NCBI GenBank assembly: GCA_964414425.1
Contig: CAYPWL010000001.1
Span: 62,001 to 126,000 of the forward strand
DNA from: GYS-P2D sp964414425
GTDB lineage: Bacteria > Bacteroidota > Bacteroidia > Chitinophagales > Saprospiraceae
Length of the DNA stretch: 64,000 nucleotides
Reading direction: 5' to 3'
The position numbers and the translations under genes were made by a program. Numbering within the stretch: position 1 is the stretch's first letter; the number at the start of each line of letters is the position of its first letter. The notes beneath the pieces were generated by a model. The model saw nothing but the letters and a program-made list of their open reading frames with translations. It had not been told where the DNA came from and ran no database searches. Positions 1 to 8,539 of the stretch are shown here, piece after piece.

Positions 1-93
1 CTACCTTTATCACAGGTTAACCAAGAAGGTCTACGTCTAATTTGATTTTTGCCTGTCTTTTTTACCTCATTTTCTTTACTTAATTTTTATTTA

Positions 94-462
94 ATGAACA
101 TTTTTGTTGCAAAGTTATCCTACGGGACAACTGGCGAAGAACTACAATCTCTATTCGAACAATATGGAGATGTAGATTCTGCTAAAGTTATTATGGATCG
201 TGAAACAGGTCGATCTAAAGGATTCGGATTCGTAGAAATGCCTAACGAAGAAGAAGGTCAAAGTGCTATCGATGAGCTTAACGACTCTGAGTTAGATGGA
301 CGGACTATTGTTGTCAAAAAAGCCAATCCTCCAGGTGGAGGCGGAGGTGGACGTGGCGGATTTAACCGAGGCGGTGGAAACCGTGGCGGTGGTGGTGGTT
401 ACGGCGGCGGTGGAAACCGTGGTGGTGGCGGCGGCTACGGCGGCGGCGGAAGACGTTACTAA
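94..462 (+). CDS. RRM-domain RNA-binding protein with Gly-rich tail
   Basis: This 122-residue protein has one RNA recognition motif (about residues 2-76) followed by a tail made almost only of Gly, Arg, Asn and Tyr. RNP2 (IFVAKL) and RNP1 (KGFGFVEM) are both intact, so RNA binding is well supported. Bacterial proteins of this RRM/Gly-rich type are single-stranded RNA binders, often linked to cold shock; the exact role here is inferred. The start was placed at the ATG directly before the RRM; a longer in-frame alternative from position 49 adds a Phe-rich stretch foreign to the family. It is followed at once by a strong terminator, so it is probably transcribed alone. The upstream regulatory region lies outside the window. 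Confidence 0.93.
   Translation: MNIFVAKLSYGTTGEELQSLFEQYGDVDSAKVIMDRETGRSKGFGFVEMPNEEEGQSAIDELNDSELDGRTIVVKKANPPGGGGGGRGGFNRGGGNRGGGGGYGGGGNRGGGGGYGGGGRRY
379..450 (+). repeat. 36-bp tandem repeat, two copies, coding for the Gly-rich tail
   Basis: Two consecutive 12-residue units NRGGGGGYGGGG occupy residues 96-119 of the RRM protein. The two DNA copies differ at third codon positions (GGT/GGC choices), so they are not a very recent duplication. Such a repeat could expand or contract by slippage and change tail length. Confidence 0.85.
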
Positions 463-470
463 AAAGAAAC

Positions 471-498
471 AAAAGGAGATCAGCAATGATCTCCTTTT
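471..498 (+). terminator. Intrinsic terminator after the RRM gene
   Basis: A perfect 12-bp stem (AAAAGGAGATCA with its complement) closes a GCAA tetraloop at 483-486. The A-rich left and T-rich right flanks mean it can act as a terminator. It begins 8 nt after the RRM stop codon. It separates that gene from the epimerase gene, whose true start (573) lies beyond the hairpin. Confidence 0.85.
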
Positions 499-572
499 CT
501 ATTTCTATTATCTGCTATCTCCCAAAAGAATTAGCTAATTTTCCTGCCATAGAAGCTCACACACTCAAGCTA

Positions 573-1640
573 ATGAAGATTAAAAAGATATCGGTAGAGG
601 TAGAGGACTTCGCCCTTACCAGACCTTACGAGGTCGCATATGTTAAGCATGATGCTGTTCAGAACTATGTTTTAATAATCGAAACTGATCAGCACGTAGG
701 CATAGGAACAGGGAGTCCGTCAGTACATGTCACAGGAGAACTCATATCATCCGACATCGCACAACTGTATCAGGACCTAAGTTCACTTCTTATTGACCAA
801 GATATTCGTTCGTTTAAGCACCTAATTTCTTTAGCAACCCAGAAGTTTGTCGCGAGTCCCGCTATACTGGCAGCCCTTGATATGGCACTTCATGATTTAT
901 TTTGTCACCATATAGGTGTGCATATCTCTACTTATCTCGGTGTGAGCATACAACCATTGGCAACTTCCATTACCATTGGGATTAAGTCTTTGGCCGAAAC
1001 TCTTGAAGAAGGTAAAGAGTATATCGAAAGAGGATTTAAAGCCATAAAGCTTAAAATAGGAACTGATTATGACTCAGATCTTGAGCGCTACTTGAAACTA
1101 AGAGAGGCTACACCAAGTGATGTAGTCATCCGTGTTGACGCGAACCAAGGGTTTGCGACAAATCAACTTAAATCATTCATTCTTGCTACTCACGATCAAC
1201 CAGTAGAATTCTTTGAACAACCATTTCCTAAAGGAGATTATGAGCTCATGCGCTACTTAGATGCTGTCGTACGATCTATGTGCTGTGGAGATGAGGATTG
1301 CCAAAAGATGTCAGATGCCATCGAGTTATCTATTGATCCCATGCCTTATGGCATATTTAATATTAAGTTGATGAAATGCGGTGGTATCACCGAAGCAATT
1401 AGAATTTCCGAAGTCGCACAGTTAAACCAAGTTGATCTCATGTGGGGTTGTATGGATGAGAGCTGTGTAAGCATTGCTGCCGCACTAAATACTGCATATG
1501 CTTGCCCACAAACAAAATACATAGATCTTGATGGTAGTTTTGATTTATCTAAAGATATTGCAAGGGGTGGATTTTATGTTAAGGATGGTATTTTGTACCC
1601 TGATTTAACCAAGACTGGTTTGAGCGTAGAATTGATATAA
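573..1640 (+). CDS. Enolase-superfamily dipeptide epimerase (AE-epimerase / DgcA type)
   Basis: The 355-residue protein belongs to the enolase superfamily, muconate-lactonizing subgroup. The catalytic set of L-Ala-D/L-Glu epimerases is visible: KLK at K159/K161, metal ligands D189 (VDAN), E215 (EQPF) and D240 (GDED), and the second base K265 (IKLMKCGG). Family members racemise the alpha carbon of a Glu residue in a dipeptide or in N-acetyl-Glu. The next gene, 10 nt away, encodes a DUF1611 protein. In known D-glutamate catabolism a DUF1611 protein (DgcN, N-acetyltransferase) works with such an epimerase (DgcA, N-acetyl-D-Glu racemase). That role is inferred from the pairing; a murein-peptide epimerase is the alternative. 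The ATG at 573 is chosen because longer frames start inside the upstream terminator. Confidence 0.88.
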   Translation: MKIKKISVEVEDFALTRPYEVAYVKHDAVQNYVLIIETDQHVGIGTGSPSVHVTGELISSDIAQLYQDLSSLLIDQDIRSFKHLISLATQKFVASPAILAALDMALHDLFCHHIGVHISTYLGVSIQPLATSITIGIKSLAETLEEGKEYIERGFKAIKLKIGTDYDSDLERYLKLREATPSDVVIRVDANQGFATNQLKSFILATHDQPVEFFEQPFPKGDYELMRYLDAVVRSMCCGDEDCQKMSDAIELSIDPMPYGIFNIKLMKCGGITEAIRISEVAQLNQVDLMWGCMDESCVSIAAALNTAYACPQTKYIDLDGSFDLSKDIARGGFYVKDGILYPDLTKTGLSVELI

Positions 1641-1650
1641 TATTTTGGAT

Positions 1651-2727
1651 ATGGAGAAAGCGATAGTATTAACGCACGGATTTTTGAACACGGTTAATGC
1701 CAAAACCTGTCATGGGTTGTTACGACATACATCACGATATGATATAGTAGGTGTGGTGGACAGTAAGTTTGTCGGTCAAGATGCGGGCTCTGTTATGGAC
1801 GGCATAGAGCGTAATATTCCCATATATGCTTCTGTTTTAGAAGCCATTGAAGCTGTAGATGATGTAAAGAACCTAATCATAGGAGTCGCTACGCATGGCG
1901 GACTTATGCCAGAATCATTTAAGTCAGAAGTAAAGGATGCTATAACTAATGGATGTCATGTAATTAATGGCCTGCATGACTACATTAATGACATGCCAGG
2001 ATTACCTGCTCAGGCAAAAGAACATGGTGTGGAACTGATCGACATCCGTCGACCTAAGTCTATTGCTGATTTACATTTTTGGCAGGGGGATATCTACATG
2101 GTTGATTGCCCGATTATTGCTGTTCTTGGTGTTGACTGTGCATTAGGCAAGAGAACTACTGCTGGTCTATTGCATGCTATGTGCAATGAGCGTCAGCTAA
2201 AAACAGAAATGATCTATACTGGTCAGACGGGTTGGTTACAGGGATATAAGCACGGTTTCATTTTCGATTCTACATTAAACGATTTTATATCGGGAGAAAT
2301 TGAAAAGTCGATCGTCAACTGCTTCATACAAGAGAAACCCGAGCTGATCATTATCGAAGGGCAATCAGCCCTGAGAAACCCATCAGGACCTGGAGGTAGC
2401 GAATTTCTCTTGTCGGGTAATGCAAAGGGAGTCGTCCTACAAGTGAGCCCTGAGCGCATCTACTTTGAAGGATATGAAGACCTCAAAATATTGATTCCAT
2501 CAACAAGAAATGAGATTCAGCTAATCAACCAATACGGAGCAGAAGTAATTGCGATTGCCGTTGCCCATGGCAATGAACTTAAGCGTGAAGAGCTTCGCAA
2601 CATAATGATCGTCATGGAGCGAGAGTTGGAATTACCGGTAGTAGCACCGTTGATCGATGGCGTCGAAGAACTCTATCGCCCGATTAAAGAGTATATCCAC
2701 AGATTCAAAGGACAGAGCCCGACGTAG
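1651..2727 (+). CDS. DUF1611 family protein (DgcN-like)
   Basis: This 358-residue protein matches the two-part DUF1611 layout. The N-terminal Rossmann-like half carries IIGVATHGG and NGLHDY. The C-terminal P-loop half has GVDCALGKRTT near residues 160-170, then TGQTGW and IIEGQSAL. Members of this family include DgcN, reported to N-acetylate D-glutamate before racemisation by DgcA. The adjacent epimerase makes a two-gene D-Glu salvage operon plausible, but the substrate is inferred. A TTG two codons upstream is also possible; the ATG was preferred. The gene ends 32 bp from a convergent gene, with only a weak hairpin (2743-2759) between them. Confidence 0.82.
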   Translation: MEKAIVLTHGFLNTVNAKTCHGLLRHTSRYDIVGVVDSKFVGQDAGSVMDGIERNIPIYASVLEAIEAVDDVKNLIIGVATHGGLMPESFKSEVKDAITNGCHVINGLHDYINDMPGLPAQAKEHGVELIDIRRPKSIADLHFWQGDIYMVDCPIIAVLGVDCALGKRTTAGLLHAMCNERQLKTEMIYTGQTGWLQGYKHGFIFDSTLNDFISGEIEKSIVNCFIQEKPELIIIEGQSALRNPSGPGGSEFLLSGNAKGVVLQVSPERIYFEGYEDLKILIPSTRNEIQLINQYGAEVIAIAVAHGNELKREELRNIMIVMERELELPVVAPLIDGVEELYRPIKEYIHRFKGQSPT

Positions 2728-2759
2728 TTAGGGTAGGTACTCTGACTCGCAATGAGTCA

Positions 2760-3260
2760 CTATTCTACTGTCGCTTGAAATCCAGATTTTTTATTAAGCT
2801 CTACTCTGATATGATCATTGAGCGTTGTAGCCAGTGACAGACCTATATAATTGACTAATACAGGATATGACTTATGCGTACGATCTACAAGCGCTGCGGT
2901 TTGTAACTTCTTGACAAGGGTATTGATGAATGGTAAACAAGCATAGAATAGCGTTCTACCCGTATTGGCTACGTCGTCAATCACTATGGCTACTTTATCT
3001 TTAATATCCTCATTTGGGAGATCTACGCTAACCCCATCTTTAGTCGGTTGTGCTGGATTCAGATTGATTTGTGCTAATGTAAATTTGATATCGGATACCT
3101 TAGCTTTATCTATCTCCCCTTTTAGGAGTTTAGCGCAGGCATAACCATTGTTGTTGACACCAGCTAATATGATCTCAGATTCAGAACTATTTTGTTCAAT
3201 AATTTCAAAAGCAAGTCTTCTCAGCTTTTGTTTGATTTGTTTATCATTGAGGATAATCAT
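2760..3260 (-). CDS. Type I phosphoribosyltransferase (PyrR-like)
   Basis: A 166-residue cytoplasmic protein with the PRPP-binding signature of type I phosphoribosyltransferases (VIDDVANTGRT, about residues 93-103). The N-terminus (ILNDKQIKQKLRRLAFEI) resembles PyrR and related uracil or purine transferases. The base specificity cannot be read from the sequence. The start at 3260 is preferred over an upstream ATG at 3335, because a Bacteroidota -7 box (3324-3331) overlaps the first codons of the longer version and would place transcription start after that ATG. The gene stands alone, divergent from the iron-sulfur gene at 3364 and convergent with the DUF1611 gene. Confidence 0.85.
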   Translation of the reverse strand: MIILNDKQIKQKLRRLAFEIIEQNSSESEIILAGVNNNGYACAKLLKGEIDKAKVSDIKFTLAQINLNPAQPTKDGVSVDLPNEDIKDKVAIVIDDVANTGRTLFYACLPFINTLVKKLQTAALVDRTHKSYPVLVNYIGLSLATTLNDHIRVELNKKSGFQATVE

Positions 3261-3323
3261 ATGATTATTTTGTCTATCATGAGTCAAAGTATATGTCTTT
3301 ACTCTCGAACCAAGTGTATACTG

Positions 3324-3331
3324 CAAAGTTA
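3324..3331 (-). promoter_or_regulatory. Bacteroidota -7 promoter box TAACTTTG
   Basis: On the minus strand TAACTTTG is an exact match to the Bacteroidota -7 consensus TAnnTTTG. A TTG lies 18 nt upstream, near the expected -33 position. It points at the phosphoribosyltransferase and gives a leader of about 55-60 nt before the ATG at 3260. Confidence 0.65.
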
Positions 3332-3363
3332 TCATTTAAGAATCTTAAACAATCGCCTTTATA

Positions 3364-4728
3364 ATGAGCATTTCGCAAATCCTATTTATACTCCTTAGTG
3401 CGGCAGTCTTTTTCGTGGCGTATCGACAGTTTAGTCGAGTGTATCGTAATATAAAATTGGGTAAAGATGAAGAGATCAGTGGAGACAGCAGTTGGCGATT
3501 AAAAAACGTATTGCTTGTCGCTTTTGGACAAAAGAAGATGTTCAAACGATTTATCCCTGCCATTCTGCATCTCTTCATTTACGTTGCTTTTTTAATGACT
3601 CAGGTAGAGCTTATCGAGATCTTTATAGATGGATTTGGAGGTGTACATCGCTTTTTCGCTGACATGCTGGGTGTCTTATATACTGTGATCATTGGGTTTA
3701 TAGAGATCCTATCAGTGCTGGCATTAATTTCGACGATCATCTTCTTGTGGCGCCGTAATATTCTGAAAGTGCCACGATTCATAAAACCAGAAATGGACGG
3801 ATGGCCAAAGCTGGATGGTAACTTGATACTCTATGGTGAGATCCTATTGTTGATCGGTATATTCAGTATGAATGGTGCTGATGTGCTATTGCAAAAGATC
3901 GATCCCGCACATTTTCCTGATACAGGTACATTGCCTGTAAGTAGTTGGTTAGGGCCTGCTCTATTTGGTGGATTGTCAGAAGGTGCTCTTCATGTGGTAG
4001 AGCGATTTGGATGGTGGCTGCACATTCTTGTGGTATTCAGTTTTATCATCTATCTGCCATACTCTAAACATCTACATATATTCTTGGCATTTCCGAATGT
4101 CTATTTCTCCAAAAATCAATCTCGAGGAGAGATGAATAATATGCCTGAGATTATGTATGAGGTGAAATCTATGATGGGTCTAGTAGTAGAATCTGAAGGG
4201 GATATGAACGACGATATACCAGAGTTTGGCTCACGAGATGTGATGGACTTAAGCTGGAAGAATATACTGGAATCGTACACCTGTACAGAGTGCGGACGAT
4301 GTACATCTGTATGTCCTGCTAACTTGACGGGTAAGAAGCTATCTCCTCGTAAGATCATGATGGATATCAGGGATCGGGCGGAGGAAGTCGGTACTAAAAT
4401 TGAATCAGGCAATAAAGAATATATTAATGCCGAGAAGGGTGGGGAGGTTTTGACTAAAGCTAATTTTGATGATGGTTTATCGCTATTTGATAAGATTACT
4501 CAGGAGGAACTGTTTGCATGTACTTCTTGTAATGCATGTGTTGAAGCTTGTCCTGTGATGATCAATCCGCTTGAACCAATACTCGAGATGCGACGATACG
4601 AGATATTGACTAATTCTGCAGGGCCATCAGATTGGTTACCTATGTTTAATAGTATGGAGAGCGGTGGAGCGGTATGGCAGTTGCCGGATGCTCGTGATGC
4701 TTGGACTGCTGATATTACAGAATCATAA
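3364..4728 (+). CDS. Membrane (Fe-S)-binding oxidoreductase, HdrC/DsrM-like
   Basis: This 454-residue protein has about five membrane segments in its first 240 residues (for example near residues 2-22, 60-85 and 100-125). A cytoplasmic domain follows with two [4Fe-4S] motifs: CTECGRCTSVCP (Cys 307, 310, 313, 317) and CTSCNACVEACP (Cys 386, 389, 392, 396). This is the HdrC/DsrM-like architecture of quinone-linked iron-sulfur proteins. The next gene supplies an HdrB-like CCG-domain partner 25 nt downstream. With acyl-CoA dehydrogenases nearby, a role in passing electrons from an electron-transfer flavoprotein to menaquinone is plausible; this is inference. It is divergent from the phosphoribosyltransferase. 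Confidence 0.88.
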   Translation: MSISQILFILLSAAVFFVAYRQFSRVYRNIKLGKDEEISGDSSWRLKNVLLVAFGQKKMFKRFIPAILHLFIYVAFLMTQVELIEIFIDGFGGVHRFFADMLGVLYTVIIGFIEILSVLALISTIIFLWRRNILKVPRFIKPEMDGWPKLDGNLILYGEILLLIGIFSMNGADVLLQKIDPAHFPDTGTLPVSSWLGPALFGGLSEGALHVVERFGWWLHILVVFSFIIYLPYSKHLHIFLAFPNVYFSKNQSRGEMNNMPEIMYEVKSMMGLVVESEGDMNDDIPEFGSRDVMDLSWKNILESYTCTECGRCTSVCPANLTGKKLSPRKIMMDIRDRAEEVGTKIESGNKEYINAEKGGEVLTKANFDDGLSLFDKITQEELFACTSCNACVEACPVMINPLEPILEMRRYEILTNSAGPSDWLPMFNSMESGGAVWQLPDARDAWTADITES

Positions 4729-4753
4729 CCCCAATATTTTAAAAGAAGAATCT

Positions 4754-5533
4754 ATGAAAGTAAGGACGATAGCCGAATATGTTGATTCTGGAGAGAAACC
4801 AGAGATCCTATTTTGGGTAGGATGTGCAGGGAGTTTTGATGCAAGAGCTAAGAAGGTATCAGTAGCATTCGCTAAGATACTCTCATCTGTGGGTCTAAGT
4901 TTCGCAATATTGGGTAATGAAGAGAGCTGTACAGGAGATCCTGCTCGACGTGCTGGTAACGAGTTCATCTTTCAGATGACGGCTATCCAGAACATCGAAA
5001 CGCTCAATAGTTACGAAGTGCAGAAAATCGTGACGGCTTGTCCTCACTGTTTTAATACACTGAAGAATGAGTACCCTAAGTTGGGGGGCAACTATGAAGT
5101 ATTACACCACACTCAACTCATCCAGAGCTTAATCAATGAAGGCAAGCTAAAGATAGAGGGTGGGGCGTTCTCAGGTAAGACGGTAACTTATCATGACAGC
5201 TGTTATCTCGGCCGTGTCAATGGGGAGTATGAGGCTCCTCGAGCCATTCTCAATCAGTTGGACGCTAACTTCGTAGAGATGGATCGCAAGCGTCAGAACG
5301 GTCTATGTTGTGGTGCAGGAGGCGCCCAGATGTTTAAAGAGGACGAGCCTGGAGACAAGCGTATTAATATGGAGCGTGCCGAGGAGGCTCTATCGAAAAA
5401 TCCTGACATCATCGCGGCCAATTGCCCATTCTGCATAACGATGCTGATGGATGGTATCAAGGCCAAAGAGAAGCAAGAAGAAGTCATGGTATATGATATT
5501 TCAGAATTGATCGTACAGTCCAATGGTCTTTAG
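4754..5533 (+). CDS. CCG-domain (HdrB-like) iron-sulfur protein
   Basis: A 259-residue cytoplasmic protein with two cysteine-rich CCG domains, as in HdrB, LutA and GlpC. Visible motifs are VGCAGSFD, CTGDPARR and CPHCFNTL in the first half, then DSCYLGR, CCGAGGAQM and CPFCITML in the second. In HdrB these cysteines bind noncubane [4Fe-4S] clusters. It follows the membrane Fe-S gene closely and overlaps the next gene by 11 nt, so the three are probably one operon. The start at 4754 is set by MKVRTIAEY; a longer frame would run back into the upstream gene. The electron donor and acceptor are not identifiable here. Confidence 0.88.
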   Translation: MKVRTIAEYVDSGEKPEILFWVGCAGSFDARAKKVSVAFAKILSSVGLSFAILGNEESCTGDPARRAGNEFIFQMTAIQNIETLNSYEVQKIVTACPHCFNTLKNEYPKLGGNYEVLHHTQLIQSLINEGKLKIEGGAFSGKTVTYHDSCYLGRVNGEYEAPRAILNQLDANFVEMDRKRQNGLCCGAGGAQMFKEDEPGDKRINMERAEEALSKNPDIIAANCPFCITMLMDGIKAKEKQEEVMVYDISELIVQSNGL

Positions 5534-6038
5534 CTATACTATCCAACAAGTCCCCGTCGAGTTGCAGATGATGTCCGATTCTGCACGTGTCTGGATATTT
5601 CAATCTGAGACTGAGTTAAGTAATAAGGACGTATTTGTAGCTACAGAGCAGATCAGAGGCTTCTTGGAGCAGTGGACGGCTCATAATCGGCAGTTGGATG
5701 CACATGGAGCAGTATTCTATAATCGCTTTATAGTGATCGTGCTTGATGAAGAGCAGTCGCACAATGCTTCGGGATGTTCCATCGATAGTCTTACCCGTTA
5801 TATTCAAAATGTAGGCGACCAGCTTGACACCAACGTGATGGATCGTCAGAACTTCTTCTTCCTAAAAAACAATCAAGTTGTGGGCGTCAATATGACTGAT
5901 GTTCCTCAACACTATAAGTCCGGACAAGTCACTGAAGATTCATTAGTATTTAATAATCTCATTAAGACTAAAGCAGAGCTTTTCTCTAAGTGGTTAGTCC
6001 CTATTAAGGATAGCTGGCAGTGGAGATTTGTGAATTGA
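5523..6038 (+). CDS. Conserved Bacteroidota protein, often mislabelled 'ABC transporter ATPase'
   Basis: A 171-residue soluble protein without a P-loop, signal peptide or membrane segment. It resembles a conserved Bacteroidota family that databases often call 'ABC transporter ATPase'. Typical family features are visible: VWIFQSE near the N-terminus, QWTAHNRQLDAHG, YNRFIVIVLDE and ASGCSIDSLTRYIQ. The ATPase name is not supported, since there is no Walker A or signature motif. It overlaps the CCG-domain gene by 11 nt, so it is co-transcribed and perhaps translationally coupled with the iron-sulfur pair. The function is unknown. Confidence 0.8.
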   Translation: MVFSYTIQQVPVELQMMSDSARVWIFQSETELSNKDVFVATEQIRGFLEQWTAHNRQLDAHGAVFYNRFIVIVLDEEQSHNASGCSIDSLTRYIQNVGDQLDTNVMDRQNFFFLKNNQVVGVNMTDVPQHYKSGQVTEDSLVFNNLIKTKAELFSKWLVPIKDSWQWRFVN

Positions 6039-6040
6039 CC

Positions 6041-6784
6041 CTATCTAAACTCTTGATAGATTCGGTCAATCTCTGTTCGTTCAATATGTACACCCAATTC
6101 AAATAAGAGCTTAGCTTCTGTCGGTCTCAATGAATTGAATAGTTCGTAGCTTCCTGATATGATATTTAGGCCGATCTGAAATCCATTGATTTCAGCTGCA
6201 GAATATACCTTGTTCTTCTTCATCTTGTTGATCAGCTGAGTAAGTAGATCTATGATCTTCACCACCAGTTTCTTGTCCTGTATTAATTCAAATAGAGATT
6301 TTGACTCATTAATAAAACCCATCACATCGGACTTCGGTAGTGAGGCTATTAAGCTTTTTAGATCATCTTGAGATATGGGTAATTGTAGTGCTCTGTTCGA
6401 TGCTCTATTGGCTATCTGGTCTTCAAACCTATTGGCCTTCCTAAAGGATCGGAGAGCTTTGATGGCTGCGTTCAATATTTTAGGTAAGTGTCTGCCAAAC
6501 TTAAATAGGATGCTGCTTGAGTCTACTAATATTGATAAGAGATTTTTAGGGTTTTTGATATGACGATCCAAGCTTTCGAATGCCTGATCCAGTTCTTGGC
6601 GTTTTTCAAGAGGAGGGTAGATGTAATCCAAGAAGAAGTTGCGGAAGAGCTCTATTCTATCCGTATCAAAAGATTGAGGTATATCATATGCTCTTGTGAG
6701 ATAGTCGTACTGATATCGTTCCGAAATTAAAACTCTATAAGCTTCAATGACGCTGGCGGATATTTCATTAGGAGTATGAGCCAT
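6041..6784 (-). CDS. Conserved hypothetical, mostly helical protein
   Basis: I do not recognise this 247-residue protein. It looks soluble and mostly helical, with a basic stretch (KALRSFRKANRFEDQ) and a C-terminal part rich in Leu, Ile and Lys. No signal peptide, metal motif or nucleotide-binding motif is visible. The ATG overlaps the stop codon of the upstream carboxyltransferase gene as TAATG, which implies coupled translation and a linked role. A TTG two codons upstream is a less likely start. It ends 2 bp from the convergent gene at 6038. Confidence 0.7.
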   Translation of the reverse strand: MAHTPNEISASVIEAYRVLISERYQYDYLTRAYDIPQSFDTDRIELFRNFFLDYIYPPLEKRQELDQAFESLDRHIKNPKNLLSILVDSSSILFKFGRHLPKILNAAIKALRSFRKANRFEDQIANRASNRALQLPISQDDLKSLIASLPKSDVMGFINESKSLFELIQDKKLVVKIIDLLTQLINKMKKNKVYSAAEINGFQIGLNIISGSYELFNSLRPTEAKLLFELGVHIERTEIDRIYQEFR

Positions 6785-8352
6785 TACCAAGAGTCTATTG
6801 TTCTATTTGGATTAGGACCGAATGTATGGCCTGATATTGCTGAACTGATCCACTTACGAGTATCTGCTGGATCTATGACCTCATCAAAATCAAACATACT
6901 GGCAGCATGGATTGCCTTGCCTCGTTGATAAGCTCGATCTACTAACTTATCAAATAATGCCTCTTGAGCTTCTTCAGTCTCCGTAGCTTCCAATTCCTTC
7001 TTGTAACCCAGTTTTACGGCCCCTTCCAGTCCCATTGCTCCAAACTCTGCACTTGGCCACGCTAATGACAACAGTGGCTCATGGGTGCTTCCGCCACACA
7101 TCGCCATAGCGCCTAATCCGTAGGCTTTACGTAAGAATATGGTGATGATTGGCACCTTGAGCGAGGCTCCAGTGATATAGAGTCTTGACGATCGTCGGAC
7201 TAGTCCTTCTAACTCAGTATCTGGACCGACCATAAACCCCGGTGCGTCGCACAAGGATATAATAGCTAAGCCAAAGGCATCACACAACTGAAGGAATCGA
7301 GACGCTTTATCAGCAGCTATACTATCCACTGCACCACCAAGATGTTTAGTGCTGTTAGCAATTAAACCATATGGCACACCTTCGATACGACAGAGCCCTG
7401 TGATCATATTTTTACCATATCCTCCACGCAACTCCAAGAAGCTTTCTGTATCGACCAGACCTCGTATGACTTTCATTATATCATAAGCAAATCTTCGATT
7501 TTCAGGTATAACATCACGCAGTTCCTCTTGATCCGAACATTCCCATTCTTCGATTGAGCCTTGGAAGTAAGAGAGATACTTCTTAGCAATACGAGTAGCT
7601 TCGGCTTCGTCCTCAAGGAGGATGTCTATGACACCATTTTTATATAGATCTGCAGACTTACCTATGTCTTTGGGATGATAAACTCCTAAGCCACCACCCT
7701 CTATCATAGCGGGTCCTCCCATCCCCATGTTACTTTCTTTCGTTGCTATGATGACATCTGAGCATCCAGCGATAGAGGCATTACCTGCAAAACAATAACC
7801 AGATACAATAGCAATACGAGGTACCTTGCCGCTCAATCGTGCGTACTCAACAAATGTGGGTATATGTAATCCTCCTATAGTAATCAGGTCGTAGTCAACA
7901 TCACCCGGCCTACCTCCGCCTCCTTCGACATAAAATATAATGGGCCTTGCTGTCTCTTTGGCGATTTCAATCATACGGTCTGTCTTGCGATGATTGAGAC
8001 CACCTTGAGTACCTGCTAAAACGGTATAGTCATAAGAAAGGATACAACAGGAGGCCTGTTCATCACCAAATAACTCCTGATTGATTGTACCGATACCGCA
8101 GACTAAGCCATCTGCTGGGGTATTAGCTATAAGGTCATCAAGTGCTCGGCGTGAACGCTGTGCTGCTACGGTTAGACTACCGATCTCGAGGAAACTATCT
8201 GTATCACATAGGTCATCGATATTTGTTCTTGCTGTTCGTTGGTTTTTAGCGGTTCGTTTAGCTACTGCTTCTGGACGATTGTCATCCATCAAAAACTTCC
8301 TACGTTCTATAAAGTCATGATAGTCCTTACGTAGATTTGATTTGTCTGTCAT
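6784..8352 (-). CDS. Acyl-CoA carboxylase, carboxyltransferase (beta) subunit
   Basis: This 522-residue protein has the two crotonase-like halves of biotin-dependent acyl-CoA carboxyltransferases. The N-half carries VLAGTQGG, VEGGGGRPG and an oxyanion-hole region SGYCFAGNA. The C-half carries CDAPGFMVGP, RKAYGLGAMAM and WPSAEFGAMGLEGAV. It resembles propionyl-CoA or methylcrotonyl-CoA carboxylase beta subunits. No biotin carboxylase or carrier gene is in the window, so the acyl-CoA substrate is open. The neighbouring divergent acyl-CoA dehydrogenases suggest a catabolic acyl-CoA pathway. The start is the ATG before TDKSNLRKDY; the frame can extend three codons to a TTG. Confidence 0.88.
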   Translation of the reverse strand: MTDKSNLRKDYHDFIERRKFLMDDNRPEAVAKRTAKNQRTARTNIDDLCDTDSFLEIGSLTVAAQRSRRALDDLIANTPADGLVCGIGTINQELFGDEQASCCILSYDYTVLAGTQGGLNHRKTDRMIEIAKETARPIIFYVEGGGGRPGDVDYDLITIGGLHIPTFVEYARLSGKVPRIAIVSGYCFAGNASIAGCSDVIIATKESNMGMGGPAMIEGGGLGVYHPKDIGKSADLYKNGVIDILLEDEAEATRIAKKYLSYFQGSIEEWECSDQEELRDVIPENRRFAYDIMKVIRGLVDTESFLELRGGYGKNMITGLCRIEGVPYGLIANSTKHLGGAVDSIAADKASRFLQLCDAFGLAIISLCDAPGFMVGPDTELEGLVRRSSRLYITGASLKVPIITIFLRKAYGLGAMAMCGGSTHEPLLSLAWPSAEFGAMGLEGAVKLGYKKELEATETEEAQEALFDKLVDRAYQRGKAIHAASMFDFDEVIDPADTRKWISSAISGHTFGPNPNRTIDSW

Positions 8353-8539
8353 AGCATGCAATCGTTAAGACCATAAACATAAGATGCCAATGTGCAAGAC
8401 CGTGATATTTGGATTAAAATAATTGTCTTGGAGAGATTGAATCGAGACTTCGCCTCCTCCTAAACCTGACGTGTGAATCGTATGGTGATATTGCCAATTA
8501 TGTGTAGCGCAATCGCTCGTATAAGACGAGAGTCTCCCA

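Noticed and set aside
1..93. tRNA or cold-shock leader before the RRM gene
   Set aside because: Only 93 bp are available. I see no cloverleaf and no convincing leader structure, so no call was made.
2743..2759. Short hairpin TGACTC-GCAAT-GAGTCA between convergent genes as terminator
   Set aside because: The stem is only 6 bp with no T-tract on either strand, so it was not listed as a terminator.
5523..6038. Annotation as 'ABC transporter ATPase'
   Set aside because: The common database name is not backed by any Walker or signature motif, so the gene was described as a conserved protein of unknown function.
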